A DNA stretch of 46,840 nt from Rhizobium esperanzae. Its GTDB lineage: Bacteria > Pseudomonadota > Alphaproteobacteria > Rhizobiales > Rhizobiaceae. The translations under genes and the position numbers were made by a program. The notes under the pieces were generated by a model. The model was not told the origin of the DNA, searched no databases, and saw nothing but the letters and a program-made list of their open reading frames with translations. Below are positions 1 through 8,989 of this stretch, one piece after another; positions within the stretch are counted from its first letter, which is position 1; every line of letters begins with the position of its first letter. Location of the stretch: the NCBI RefSeq assembly GCF_002204185.1, contig NZ_MXPU01000027.1, positions 1-46,840 on the forward strand, read 5' to 3'.

Positions 1-772
1 GAATGGTCCCTTGGCCCGAATTGGCATGGATCTTCTCGGCTAGCGCCCGATATTCCCCGGCCTGCTTGGAGTCCGGCGCGTACTGGATCACCGTCATCTT
101 CCTGAGCTCGGCGTGCTGGACGATGTTGTCACGCGGCACAAAGTGGATGAGCTTGGAATTGAGCCTGGCAGCCAGCGCCTCGGAGAGGTCGAGCTCGCGG
201 TCCGTCTGGCGCTCGTTACAGATCAGGCCGCCGAGCCGCACGCCGCCGGAATGGGCATATTTCAGGATGCCCTTGGCGATGTTGTTGGCGGCATAGAGTG
301 CCATCATCTCGCCGGACATCACGATGTAGATCTCCTGGGCCTTGTTCTCACGGATCGGCATCGCGAAGCCACCGCACACCACATCGCCGAGCACGTCATA
401 GGAGACGTAGTCGACATCGTCATAAGCGCCGTTCTCCTCGAGGAAATTGATCGAGGTGATGACGCCGCGCCCGGCGCAGCCGACGCCCGGTTCCGGACCG
501 CCGGACTCCACACACTTGATGCCCTTGTAGCCGGCCTTGAGCACGTCCTCGAGCTCAAGATCTTCCACCGAACCTTCCTGGGCTGCCAGATGCAGAACCG
601 TGTCCTGTGCTTTGGCGTTCAGGATCAGCCGGGTGGAGTCAGCTTTCGGGTCGCATCCGACGATCAGGATCTTCTGCCCGAGGTCGACAAGCGCTGCGAG
701 CGTATTTTGGGAGGTGGTGGACTTGCCGATCCCCCCTTTGCCGTAAAATGCGATTTGACGCAAACCTGACAT
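1..772 (-). CDS. nifH: Nitrogenase iron protein NifH (partial, 3' end outside window)
   Basis: Dinitrogenase reductase, the homodimeric Fe protein that passes ATP-driven electrons to NifDK. The reading starts at ATG 772 (complement), begins MSGLRQIAFYGKGGIGKST, and stays open to base 1, giving 257 codons without a stop. Visible signatures: the P-loop GKGGIGKST at residues ~10-18, the switch region VGCDPKADST, the cluster ligand context GPEPGVGCAGRG (Cys ~97-99) and the second ligand in DVLGDVVCGGFAMP (~Cys 132). The family is about 296 residues, so some 40 C-terminal residues lie off the left edge, where nifD and nifK would be expected. It has its own -24/-12 promoter and upstream NifA site. 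The match over the whole visible length leaves no realistic alternative. Confidence 0.98.
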   Translation of the reverse strand, partial: MSGLRQIAFYGKGGIGKSTTSQNTLAALVDLGQKILIVGCDPKADSTRLILNAKAQDTVLHLAAQEGSVEDLELEDVLKAGYKGIKCVESGGPEPGVGCAGRGVITSINFLEENGAYDDVDYVSYDVLGDVVCGGFAMPIRENKAQEIYIVMSGEMMALYAANNIAKGILKYAHSGGVRLGGLICNERQTDRELDLSEALAARLNSKLIHFVPRDNIVQHAELRKMTVIQYAPDSKQAGEYRALAEKIHANSGQGTI

Positions 773-845
773 ATCGCCTTCCTTCTCTCGTTCCATCCAT
801 CGCTGAGTAAAAGGCCGGCAGCTCGCGCCGCCTCCCAGGGCAGTC

Positions 846-861
846 TTCAAAACCCGTGCCA
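846..861 (-). promoter_or_regulatory. -24/-12 sigma-54 promoter of nifH
   Basis: On the minus strand the bases read TGGCACGGGTTTTGAA, about 75 bp before the nifH start. The -24 element TGGCAC is perfect. The -12 element is TTGA, so the second invariant dinucleotide is GA instead of GC. Spacing, position and the NifA site about 90 bp further upstream support the call. Confidence 0.8.
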
Positions 862-952
862 TGTGGGCCGATCGAGCCGAAGCAAAGGTCTTTTTGTTGG
901 GTTTCAGGAAGTTAGCCCGAGCCAGCACAGGAAACTGGCCAACCAACCCTAA

Positions 953-968
953 TGTCGCCGACCGGACA
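953..968. promoter_or_regulatory. NifA upstream activator sequence of nifH
   Basis: TGT-N10-ACA (TGT 953-955, ACA 966-968). The motif is symmetric. It lies about 92 bp upstream of the nifH -24 element, within the usual range for NifA bound upstream of sigma-54 promoters. Confidence 0.75.
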
Positions 969-1721
969 AAGCCGACAGACGGTGTCGTAAGGGCATCACT
1001 TGCACCGCTCGGTCGACCGCGCGGCAGCGCGACCGCGACTATCAGCAGGATCAAACGAAGCTCCGAAAACTGGAGACAATCGCACCCAGCTCCCAATCGA
1101 AAAATGGTGAAGCTTTCGATCCCGCAAAACGTCGAGGGCGATCAAATCGCGAACAGTATTGAATAGGCCCGTCCTGCGCCCGAGCTTCTTTCTTGAGTGG
1201 AAGACGCCTCGCGACTTGATCATCGGGCAGTTTCCGCCCCTGCCAGGTCGCCCACGAACGGTAAGCCCGCCAGGGAACGACAAACTTTCGGCAATATTGC
1301 TCGGCAGCAAACCGCTCAGGAATGGCGCCGAAGTGTTGCGCGGCTGCCCAGCCGGCGTGGACAAAAGTTCTTCAAATAGAAACCGCCGCTCAAGCTCACC
1401 ACCCCCCGCAGCGACGGCAGCTCCTTTGCAATCGTTGGAAGCAAACAAAGCCTGGTCGCCCGGGCTACAGGGACTCGATCAACTGACTGCGAACTGCTGA
1501 AGCTTTTGTTCGCCGTGAGGAATCTGCGACACCCACTCTGGCGCTTGCTAGAGTCACCAGCTTGACCGACGACGGCCGCATTCGAGGACGAGTATCATGT
1601 CGTCGAACGCTCGTTGCGTGATCGCCCTTGATGAAAAACCCCTTTTTAGCCAGTTCCAACGCTGCGGCCGGACATGGGGCAACCATTGCTCGATTGACCC
1701 CCAGTCTCCAACTTAAGTGGC
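969..1721. other. Intergenic stretch without a recognisable gene
   Basis: No reading frame here resembles a known protein. A 150-codon minus-strand frame (996-1448) is open but has low-complexity Arg/Ser/Gly composition typical of out-of-frame GC-rich DNA. A minus frame at 1465-1686 could belong to the same decayed locus as the fragment at 1722-2005, because a stretch around LASARVGVAD resembles the segment that follows the recognition domain in TOMM ThiF-like partners. That link is weak. Confidence 0.4.
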
Positions 1722-2005
1722 TCAGCTCTCTTCAATGAGCCCACAGCTAGCAAGGGCAGAGACGAAATCGTGAACGTCGCATTTGGTGACGTCATACCGT
1801 TCTGCTTTAAGCTCGCTCAGTATCCTTGGTAGTGTATGCTCGCCGTCCAGTTTCGAAACCAAACCGGCGACCCAAGGCGGAGGAGATTGGATGATCTTTC
1901 TTGATTTCCGGGATTCCTTCCCGACCAGATACTCCCGTCCTCGGCTACAAACACCTGATGAGAACGCTTTAATAGCGGCTTAAAGTAGTGCACGAGGGAC
2001 CTCAC
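1722..2005 (-). pseudogene. Fragment resembling a PqqD/RRE-type peptide-recognition domain (RiPP maturase relic)
   Basis: Two minus-strand frames joined by one frameshift (near 1930) give a continuous protein-like sequence. It begins YFKPLLKRSHQVFVAEDG, then shifts to EYLVGKESRKSRKIIQ, then PPPWVAGLVSKLDGEHTLP, and ends DFVSALASCGLIEES before a stop at 1722-1724. The pattern (KP..KR opening, strand, short insertion, W..(8)LDG.TL..IL..L, then DV..F...L...GLI) is that of the winged-helix recognition element found in PqqD and at the N-terminus of ThiF-like/cyclodehydratase partners in thiazole/oxazole-modified microcin clusters. No precursor peptide or YcaO gene is seen beside it. Low GC relative to neighbours, a frameshift and missing flanks mark it as a relic. 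The family assignment is inference from pattern only. Confidence 0.4.
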
Positions 2006-3197
2006 TCGGTACGAGGGGCGACATCGCACCTGAATTTGCAGCCGGGACAGACACACCGTCGCCCTTGTTGCAGTTTGGCGTCTTCTTCGCCAATGGCAGA
2101 ACCGCGGTGGACGGTCCGAAACATAATGCCGTTCATGCTCTTTTCCTCCTCTTCGAGCCTTTCATTGGCCCAACCCATCGCTGGCGATTTTCCAGCTTGT
2201 CTAGAAGTATCCCTTAAAGGCGGCTTCGGGAGGCCCATACGGTCGTATGAAGCCCCACTTCACCATTACGGTCGACTCGGCGCCAATTGCTGACAAACAA
2301 AACTCCAATCCCTCGGCATGTGGGAGATCCAAAAATCGTGCCAGCTGCGAAAAGAGCCTCAGAAAAAGATTTCCGATTTGTTCAGGGCCTAAGATGCGAC
2401 TGCGTCAACAGCGCCCGAACAATATCGCGTCGCGTTTCAACAAATCGGCAGCGCCGCATGCGCGCCAATCAACCGCAGACGAGGGAGAAAACTCCGAGCA
2501 GCTCCGGCGGTGTTCTGGTACTTGCGCACCTTGAGGCAGGCGCAAGCAGGACGGGCGGTTCTGGCTCCTCGCTGTTTGCAATTGATCTATAACATTGGAG
2601 AAATTCACAATGAGCAGCCGCGCATGACGAATGTCGTGAAATCGATTAAATGCAGTTTGGTCGGGACCATAGCGCCGGCCGGCCTGCGAATGACACAGTC
2701 GGCGGGGGAGCAGCCTACAGGAATCGAGTTGCAATGCGCGACCGCGGTCCGCCGCCAAACGCGAGCGGAGGTCGGCACTTCCGCATTTCTCGATTCGATT
2801 GACGCGATGTCCAACATTTCCTCTTCTAGGCGTGCCGCAACGGGAATAAGCCGAGAACGACCTTTAGGCCCTGCCGTTGGGCAGCAGGCAACGTCGTCCT
2901 GTTCCCCTGCTGTTTGGCGCATCTCGCCGGAAACGGCGGACGTGTCGACCGCAGCGGGTAATCGGGACACCTGCCAGCCGAGAGTGAGTGCCAAGCGTGT
3001 TGCGGGTGCAGCGGTAGGCCGGCCCACGAAGACCGACCAGAGGTTTCTTCGATCGGTGGGCGCCCAGGCAAAGGGCCTTTGTGGTCGATGTCTTGGGGTC
3101 GAAGACAAGGATCTCAGGGTCATTTAGCTTCGAGGGGGGATCTATTGCGGTTATCCATTCGTAATTTTGATCGCAGATCACACCGCCGAAAAAGCAG
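2006..3197. other. Decayed intergenic DNA upstream of the luciferase-like gene
   Basis: About 1.2 kb without a convincing gene. The longest frames (plus 2510-3127, minus 2605-3123) have shadow-like composition. A minus-strand stretch near 3070-3180 reads WITAIDPPSKLNDPEILVFD, which looks protein-like, then degenerates. It could be another part of the locus represented at 1722-2005. No promoter, terminator or IS end was identified. Confidence 0.35.
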
Positions 3198-4261
3198 TTA
3201 CTCTGCCACGTCAGGCCGATGCCCGAGCGATTTGTTGACCTCCGGGATGATCTTGTCTCCCCAGAGCTCGATTTGCCGCAGCATCGTCTTCTGGTCGAAA
3301 TCTCCCATTTGGGTCTGGATTGCGATCTGGGTTGGTTTCACGATATCTATCTCTTCCAGTAGCCGATCGATGACGCGATTGACGCTACCAATCGGCAGGT
3401 TCTCGCGCATCGTCTCGAAGGAGAGGTCCTGCCGCGTCGGTGTTTCATGCAGCAGATAGCCATCCAGGCTTTGCTGGCGGCGCAGAAGCAATACTTCGGA
3501 AAGCCGCCGTTGGAAGCGGGCATTATCGAGATAGCTGTTGATCTCTGCCTCCTCATCGCTGGCATAGCAGCAGCGCAGCAGTGATATCTTCGCGTCCGAA
3601 ACATTCTTCCCTTTAGAAATTGCGGCTTCTTCGATGCGTTCGCGCAGCACGCTCAAACTGTCCAAACCGTCGTGGAATGCTGTGATCAACAGATTGTGTC
3701 CCTCACGATAGGCCCGCCCCATGCTGTTTCCGGACGCCGTAGCGATCCAGATTGGCAGCATTGGCGTCTGGACCGAGCGGACGGATATCGCTGTCGGAGG
3801 TATCTTTTCGAACCGTCCGTCGTGCTCGAAGATCTCTGATTGAGACCCTTGACAAGAATGTCCAAACATTCCGAAAAAACAGCCGGCGCCTCTTCGACAT
3901 TGAGGCCGAAGCGCTCGAACTCAAACTGCTGGTATCCAGAGCCGACGCCGAGCTCGAGCCGGCCGTTGGAAACGATATCGGCCAATCCAATCTCGGAGAG
4001 CAGGCGAAGCGGTTGATAGAGCGGCAACACACAGACGGCGGTGCCGAGGCGAATGATGCTCGTTAGGGCGGCGCAGTGCGCCACCATCATCAAGGGCGAC
4101 GGAACCAGGCTGTAATTGTTGAAGTGATGCTCGGCAAACGATGCAGTTTGGAAGCCAGCTTGCTCTGAAAGAACTACCTGTTCGATGGAGTTGCGGATGA
4201 TCTCGTCGGACGATTGATGATAACCGCGCCGCGCGGCCAGGAGGAACGTTGCAAATTCCAT
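3198..4261 (-). pseudogene. Luciferase-like flavin monooxygenase (LLM family), frameshifted
   Basis: Bacterial-luciferase-like FMN-dependent monooxygenase related to the y4vJ-type protein of the pNGR234a CYP127 cluster. The N-terminal half starts at ATG 4261 behind an AAGGAA ribosome site and reads MEFATFLLAARRGYHQ, then SFAEHHFNNYSLVPSPLMM, GRLELGVGSGYQQFEFERFG and FSECLDILVKGL. Near 3840-3855 the frame changes, and the second half resumes with SEIFEHDGRFEKIPP and IWIATASGNSMGRA and continues to the stop at 3198. Both halves are well preserved, so one small indel (or a sequencing error) breaks an otherwise complete gene of about 350 residues. It is last in the minus-strand cluster. The 280 bp upstream (4262-4540) holds no recognisable intact gene. 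Confidence 0.8.
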
Positions 4262-4539
4262 GATGATTCCTTTGCGGCAGATTAGCGACCGGGGTTCGCC
4301 AACTAGACGTGGCGCGTCGGTTATCCGCTCCTCACCCCGCTCGCCGACACGGGCAAAATCAGAAAGCTCGAACGCGTCCGTCTGTTTCGCTTCTCGATGA
4401 ATGCAGTGCCTCGATCGGGAGCGCTTTGGGTGCATCGTGCACCGGAGTTGCTCTCCTACGACATTGTCGGCTCCGATGGAGCCGCAGCCGGCCGTTTGGT
4501 GGATAGTCGACGATCATTGTGCAGCCTCCGCTAAATGTT

Positions 4540-5630
4540 TTAATGAAGTTTGCCGGCAAATGCCGCATCCCCGGCCGAGCTCCACCCGCCGTCAACGTAA
4601 AGGGTAGAGCCGGTCACGTACGATGCAAGGAAGAACGCTGCGTCAGCGACGTCTTCCGGCCGTCCCATCCTTCCCATCGGGATGCGTCGCCTGATTGCTT
4701 TCGGATCGACGTGCCGAGCTTTTCCATGTTCGCGACGGCAGGCGTGTGTATGTAGCCAGGAGCGACGGTGGCTGTGCGAATGCCAAGCGGACCAAGTTCG
4801 GCCGCCATGCATCGCGTCAGGATTTCCACGCCCGCTCCGGAAGCATCGTAGGCGTGGCGCGGTGCAAAGGGCAGTAATGTGTTGTTCGGTCCCAGATTTA
4901 AGATAAGGCTTCCCGGACGCATTACCTTGATCGCCTCGCGCGCAGGTGAAGGCGCCGGTGAGATTCACATCAAGTACGGGCTCGATCTCTGTCGGCATTT
5001 GTTCGACCTCTGACACATGATTGTTGGCCGCATTATTGACGAGGACGCCTAGCCGGCCGAAGTGCCTTCGCAATTCCTCGAACAGCGCCACCACGTCACT
5101 TTCGACGGCGTCAACGGACCTCGCGTATGCTTGCCACCGAGGAACCCGGCAAGCTCTGCCGCTGCAGCGCCATCTTTGTCGGCAATTACAAGCGCGCCGT
5201 TTTCCGCAAAGCGGCGCACAACGGCAGCGCCTATGCAGTCTGCCCCGCCCATGACAAGCGCAATTCGCGCGGTGGAGTGCTCGGCAGGAGGGAAGAGTTC
5301 GGCTCGTGGCGTCCCGGGCACTGGCGGGTGCGCCTCGCCCGGTTGATTGAAAGATCTCCAGCCACCGTCGACGATCAGCACAGACCCGGTGATGTAACTC
5401 TTGCGCGCTGGCGAGAAAGCGCACCGCTCGGGCAATTTCGTCTGGACGCGCCACGCGACCCATTGGCACCCGGCTGCGCACCGCGGCGAGGTCTATCTTG
5501 CCCGCGCGTTCAAGTTCCGAAACCATCGGCGTGCGTACGTATCCCCGCCTGCGGCAAGAGTGTCCACCAGGGCACGGCCTATCCCGCCCGCAGCGCCTGT
5601 GATGATGACGATACGTCCGGCTTGTTTCAT
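4540..5630 (-). pseudogene. Double-domain short-chain dehydrogenase (y4vI-like), internally deleted and frameshifted
   Basis: Relic of a tandem two-domain SDR like y4vI of the pNGR234a CYP127 cluster. Start ATG 5630 reads MKQAGRIVIITGAAGGIGRA (Rossmann TGxxxGIG), but after about 25 residues the sequence jumps to the C-terminal part of domain one (MVSELERAGKIDLAAVRSRV, GRVARPDEIA). The active-site segment, roughly 150 residues, is therefore missing. Domain two begins IALVMGGADCIGAAVVRRFA, has VLVNNAANNHVSEV and the Y-x3-S position as YDASGAG (no Lys), and ends VADAAFFLASYVTGSTLYVD. Domain two is split over at least three frames. Inactivation is certain if the sequence is correct. The original substrate is unknown. 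Confidence 0.8.
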
Positions 5631-5685
5631 GAGATAAAAGCTCCCTGACAAACGTTGACGATCTCGAGGCATGAATCCTGATCGA

Positions 5686-6213
5686 TCAAGCCTCATCTTC
5701 ATCCTCTTGAAGGAATGCAGTCTTCCTAAATGCGTAGACGGGGTCATCGGGACCTGATGCTCCGATCGGCTGCCGGCGGCCGAACTGCTCAGTCTCGGAT
5801 GCCGCGGCCAAGATCTGCTCCTCGACCAGATCATAGACCACCGTCCGTTCGGCAATTCTCCAATCCCCTCCCTTTTTCAGGAACAGATCGCAATAGCGGC
5901 CGCAGATCAGGGCCTGACTTAGCGTTCCGGCCTTGTCCGGTGCGCGTTGCAGTGCGGCGAAGTAACTTTCGACGGCGGCTTTTTCCGGGCTGCTGAACTC
6001 AATCAGAATGTTCGTGATTTGATGGATGTTGCGCGGTCCCGTCTTGAAGACACCGAGGGCGAGCTCAATGAAGCCCTCGGCCGAACCGGAATAGGCCCCG
6101 TGATTGTCACGTGCATCGGGCCAGTAGGAACTGCGCAGCGCCCCTTCATCGGCGCGGTCTATCCCGCGGCAATAGCGATAGAGGCAGTCGCGGATCGCCT
6201 CGCGGTCGAGCAA
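5686..6213 (-). CDS. SnoaL-like (NTF2-fold) small protein of the P450 cluster, start disrupted
   Basis: About 175 residues of the SnoaL/ring-hydroxylase beta-subunit-like fold: LLDREAIRDCLYRYCRGIDR at the N-terminus, then FKTGPRNIHQITNILIEF, RYCDLFLKKGGDWRIAERTV and an acidic tail. Such proteins often act as small isomerases or hydratases; the substrate here is unknown. The open frame has no ATG, and the given start is a TTG. In the other frame an ATG at 6238 would give MKHKKITELLDREAIRD if the run of eight A (minus strand; T8 at 6222-6229) were seven. Either the gene carries a one-base slippage, or it starts at TTG/ATT. It lies between the ferredoxin gene and the SDR relic on the same strand. 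Confidence 0.7.
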   Translation of the reverse strand: MLDREAIRDCLYRYCRGIDRADEGALRSSYWPDARDNHGAYSGSAEGFIELALGVFKTGPRNIHQITNILIEFSSPEKAAVESYFAALQRAPDKAGTLSQALICGRYCDLFLKKGGDWRIAERTVVYDLVEEQILAAASETEQFGRRQPIGASGPDDPVYAFRKTAFLQEDEDEA

Positions 6214-6221
6214 TTCGGTAA

Positions 6222-6229
6222 TTTTTTTT
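6222..6229. repeat. T8/A8 homopolymer at the start of the SnoaL-like gene
   Basis: Eight consecutive T (plus strand). One base fewer would fuse the ATG at 6238 to the downstream SnoaL-like frame. The tract is therefore a candidate slippage site or a sequencing error. Confidence 0.6.
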
Positions 6230-6442
6230 GTGTTTCATCGCTTATCGCACATCTGATATCGGGGGCGCTTGTCCAACCAGTGACGCAGCCAGCTTTCAAC
6301 TGCTCGGCTGACGTAAGGAAAAACCCTCTCTCTGCTTAGGCATGCATGTAAACAACTGCCCTAGAAGTAGACACCACTGGGAGAGCTGCGGGTAAGGTGT
6401 TCGGACAGCGACGGCGCCGTCATGCACCAGTTACGTTGCGTT

Positions 6443-6697
6443 TCAACCCCCACAATGTTGGTTGAACAAAAGGCGATCAAGCAACGCATCGGAAGTGCAA
6501 TCTATCTCCAGCGCACGTTCGGGGCAGGATCGAGCGCCTCGCGATGCGAACAATTCGTCCTTCTCCTCAACATCGATTGCACCGGGGAGTATGTATCCCT
6601 CGTCGTCAAGATTGAATATTTCGGGCGCTTGGGCCCAACATCTTGCATGACCTTGGCATTTGGCAGTGTGTACTATGATGCGCATGCGGTACTCCAT
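6443..6697 (-). CDS. P450-associated [3Fe-4S] ferredoxin
   Basis: 84-residue ferredoxin of the kind that reduces bacterial P450s. The core reads MRIIVHTAKCQGHARCWAQA, with C-x5-C (CQGHARC) followed by a distal SCPERALEI, i.e. three ligands as in one-cluster 3Fe-4S proteins. The gene starts 21 bp after the CYP127-type stop, so it is co-transcribed with its likely partner. Two starts are possible: ATG 6697 (behind GAGAGGA) and ATG 6685 (behind GGAG). The upstream one is given. The protein is cytosolic. Unlike the two downstream genes it shows no lesion. Confidence 0.88.
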   Translation of the reverse strand: MEYRMRIIVHTAKCQGHARCWAQAPEIFNLDDEGYILPGAIDVEEKDELFASRGARSCPERALEIDCTSDALLDRLLFNQHCGG

Positions 6698-6717
6698 GTC
6701 TTTCGTCCTCTCAATTA

Positions 6718-7935
6718 TCAGGACCAGTCCAGGATCAGATTCTCCATTCCAAACACGTGGCCACCATAGGTGATGGGCGCGGTACCATCCTTGATACGGA
6801 AGTCAGGAATGCGGGACAGCCACTCCTCCAGGGCGATGACGATCTCCTGCCGGGCAAGGTGTGATCCAAGACAACGATGGGGACCGTACGCAAAAGCGGT
6901 GTGGCGATTGTCTTCTCGTGCCAAATCGATCGTGTTCGGATGCTCGAATTCCGCCGGATCACGATTGGCAATCATTGTGGCGCAGGAAACGAAGTCCCCC
7001 TTACGGATCGGCGCGCCTTCGAAATTGATATCTTTCGTTGCCACACGGATCATCTGCACGGTCGAATAGGCGCGAAGCAATTCTTCGGCTGCGAGCACGA
7101 TTCGATGCGGTTTACTCCGCAGCAATTCCTGTTCTTTGGGATTGCGCGCGAGATAGGCGAGGTCAAACCCTATCGCCGTTGCGACCGTGTCCAGTCCGGC
7201 GACGAATAGGAGCACGCCAATACCATGGATTTCCTCGTCTCTCAACGCGCGGCCATCGACCTTTGCCTGCACGACGAAGGTCATGAAATCGTCGGCCGGT
7301 TGTTTGCGGCGCATGGCTGCAAGTTCATCGATGAACGCCAGAATCGTCCGGGCGGCTGCCGTTCGTCTGATGCCGTCGCCGTGGAGCAGGTCCCTTCCCC
7401 AGCCCACAAACGTCTCGAGGCGCTCATCGGATAAGCCGAGCAAACGGAGGAAGATACTAACCGCAAAAGGAAAGGCGAAGTCCGTCAAGACGTCGCAGCT
7501 TGTGCTCGACGCGGAAATCTTGGAAATCAGCGCAATCGCCCGATCGCGGACAGCCGGTTCAAGCTCCATTATCCGCTTGGGCGAAAGCAGCGGATTGAGT
7601 AGCGAGCGAAACACGCTGTGAGCCGGTGGGTCGAGTTCAAGCGGGATCAACGGCCAGTTTTCGCCAAGCGCCGAGGCGAAAAGGCTCCGATGGCTGGAAA
7701 AGGTTCCCGTGTCCTGCAGCAATTTGCGTTGGTCCTGGGCGCGCGTAATGACCCAAGTACCCCGTCCATCGCGCGTATTGCAGGGAGAATAAAAGATCCG
7801 CGGCCCATTATGGAGGCAAGCGACAGCTGCGTGCGGATCCCCGTTTGGCATGCGCTCCATGCCGGGCGACGTGAACAGGCTGAAGTCCTTCACCATTTCG
7901 GGAGGGACATGTTCTGGAACCCGAATGGTAACCAC
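6718..7935 (-). CDS. cyp127A: Cytochrome P450, CYP127A type
   Basis: Soluble bacterial P450 of about 405 residues, resembling CYP127A1 (y4vG) of pNGR234a. Motifs: I-helix FVAGLDTVATA (with AGLDT for the usual AGxxT), ExxR in EELLRAY, PERF-region ANRDPAEFEHP, and the heme loop FAYGPHRCLGSHLAR. The open frame extends to 8322, but that extension is not P450-like. GTG 7935 is preferred because GGAG lies seven bases upstream and the following residues VTIRVPEHVPPEM fit the family start. It heads a minus-strand unit with the ferredoxin, SnoaL-like, SDR and luciferase-like genes. A NifA site and a near-consensus -24/-12 promoter upstream suggest nodule expression. The physiological substrate is unknown. 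Confidence 0.93.
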   Translation of the reverse strand: MVTIRVPEHVPPEMVKDFSLFTSPGMERMPNGDPHAAVACLHNGPRIFYSPCNTRDGRGTWVITRAQDQRKLLQDTGTFSSHRSLFASALGENWPLIPLELDPPAHSVFRSLLNPLLSPKRIMELEPAVRDRAIALISKISASSTSCDVLTDFAFPFAVSIFLRLLGLSDERLETFVGWGRDLLHGDGIRRTAAARTILAFIDELAAMRRKQPADDFMTFVVQAKVDGRALRDEEIHGIGVLLFVAGLDTVATAIGFDLAYLARNPKEQELLRSKPHRIVLAAEELLRAYSTVQMIRVATKDINFEGAPIRKGDFVSCATMIANRDPAEFEHPNTIDLAREDNRHTAFAYGPHRCLGSHLARQEIVIALEEWLSRIPDFRIKDGTAPITYGGHVFGMENLILDWS

Positions 7936-8284
7936 TGCTTTTCTCCTGCCGTCAAAGACCCTTCGCCGAAAACGAATTTTCCTCGCAGAGGAAACGAGAA
8001 AAATCGTGGAGCGCCAGACTACCAACTTCCGCAGCGTGACGCGCCGATAACATGCGATGCAGCGATCAGATCGTCGTGCGGCTCGAAATTTACGCTGGGT
8101 TTTGGCCGAAGTCGAAATTCTTAGATGCCTCGCCCGCCTTGCCGATCGGCATCGGAATTTCACGGGCTTCCTCTCTTCCGGTAGAATGAGATCTAAGCAA
8201 AACATACATTTTGATTTCATTCGCTCCATGGCGGCCACCAAAGAATGAGTACCGGCCGACAGCTCTTGCCGCCCCGCAAGAACT

Positions 8285-8300
8285 TCCAAGGTTCGTGCCA
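8285..8300 (-). promoter_or_regulatory. Possible -24/-12 promoter of the P450 cluster
   Basis: The minus strand reads TGGCACGAACCTTGGA about 350 bp before the GTG of the P450 gene. The -24 element is perfect, but the -12 dinucleotide is GG, not GC. A NifA site lies about 90 bp upstream, which raises the likelihood of this being a real promoter. Confidence 0.5.
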
Positions 8301-8389
8301 ATTTGATTGATTTGGCCGGCAAAAAGTTTTTTGATTGCTTTCCCAGCTATTTAGCTTGAGCCAGAACAAAGATTGGCTGCTCAGGCCCG

Positions 8390-8405
8390 TGTCGCGTATC
8401 TAACA
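8390..8405. promoter_or_regulatory. NifA upstream activator sequence of the P450 cluster
   Basis: TGT-N10-ACA (TGT 8390-8392, ACA 8403-8405), about 90 bp upstream of the candidate -24 element. A separate 7-bp inverted repeat (TCCGACA/TGTCGGA, 8409-8427) lies immediately next to it and could be another protein site. Confidence 0.6.
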
Positions 8406-8427
8406 AAATCCGACATCAGGTGTCGGA

Positions 8428-8848
8428 TGCCATTATTCAAGCGCGACTAATTTTCCAGCCACCACAGCCGGCAGTCAGAGACCTGCAGCGCGACGCATAA
8501 CGATGCGCTGATGTACAGCGATGCAGTGGGATAGCTTGAGGGTGTGGTAGCTTTGAATTGCGGCATCGAGCTAAGCGGCCGAATTCCGGGGAACAGCTCG
8601 ACGCGTGCAACTCCTCTGTCCTAGGATATCAGTTCTACCAGCCCCGACGACGCCACCCTGAGAGGACATCGCGGCGGCAATTTGCCGATTTGGTGTTGCC
8701 CAACAGCAATGGAATGGTGGCCTTTGCCGTCAGCCGAAACGGGAGGCGATGCCGCAGAAAGCCCGCTCAGCCGGCGGGGCGAAGATGCCGTCCGAATAAA
8801 ATGCACAAACGGCCCTGCCTCGCACGGCAAGAGCGTAGGTATGAAGAC
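8428..8848. other. Intergenic region between the divergent P450 cluster and fnrN
   Basis: No gene recognised. A plus-strand frame at 8558-8878 (106 codons) is open, but its arginine-rich sequence resembles no family and overlaps the FNR box. Confidence 0.4.
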
Positions 8849-8862
8849 TTGATCTGGATCAA
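8849..8862. promoter_or_regulatory. Anaerobox (FNR/FixK-binding site) upstream of fnrN
   Basis: A perfect TTGAT-N4-ATCAA palindrome (TTGATCTGGATCAA), about 128 bp before the fnrN start. FnrN-type genes are commonly autoregulated through such boxes. That is the likely role here. Confidence 0.88.
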
Positions 8863-8989
8863 ATCGCAATCCCAATGAAATTGATAGGCATCAAAGACGC
8901 GCTGGAAGAAATCGGGATAGCCGAAGTCGCAACGACCGCGTAGTCGTCTCGGCATGCCCGGCATATGCGGTTTTCGAAGGGATCAGGAC

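Noticed and set aside
113..769. 218-codon plus-strand open frame overlapping nifH
   Set aside because: It is the complementary shadow of nifH, whose minus-strand translation matches the Fe protein throughout.
2510..3127. 205-codon plus-strand frame
   Set aside because: No family resemblance; Arg/Ala/Ser-rich composition typical of non-coding frames in GC-rich DNA.
7936..8322. N-terminal extension of the CYP127 frame by 129 codons
   Set aside because: Arg-rich, not P450-like, and would run up to the promoter region; GTG 7935 with a ribosome site fits the family length.
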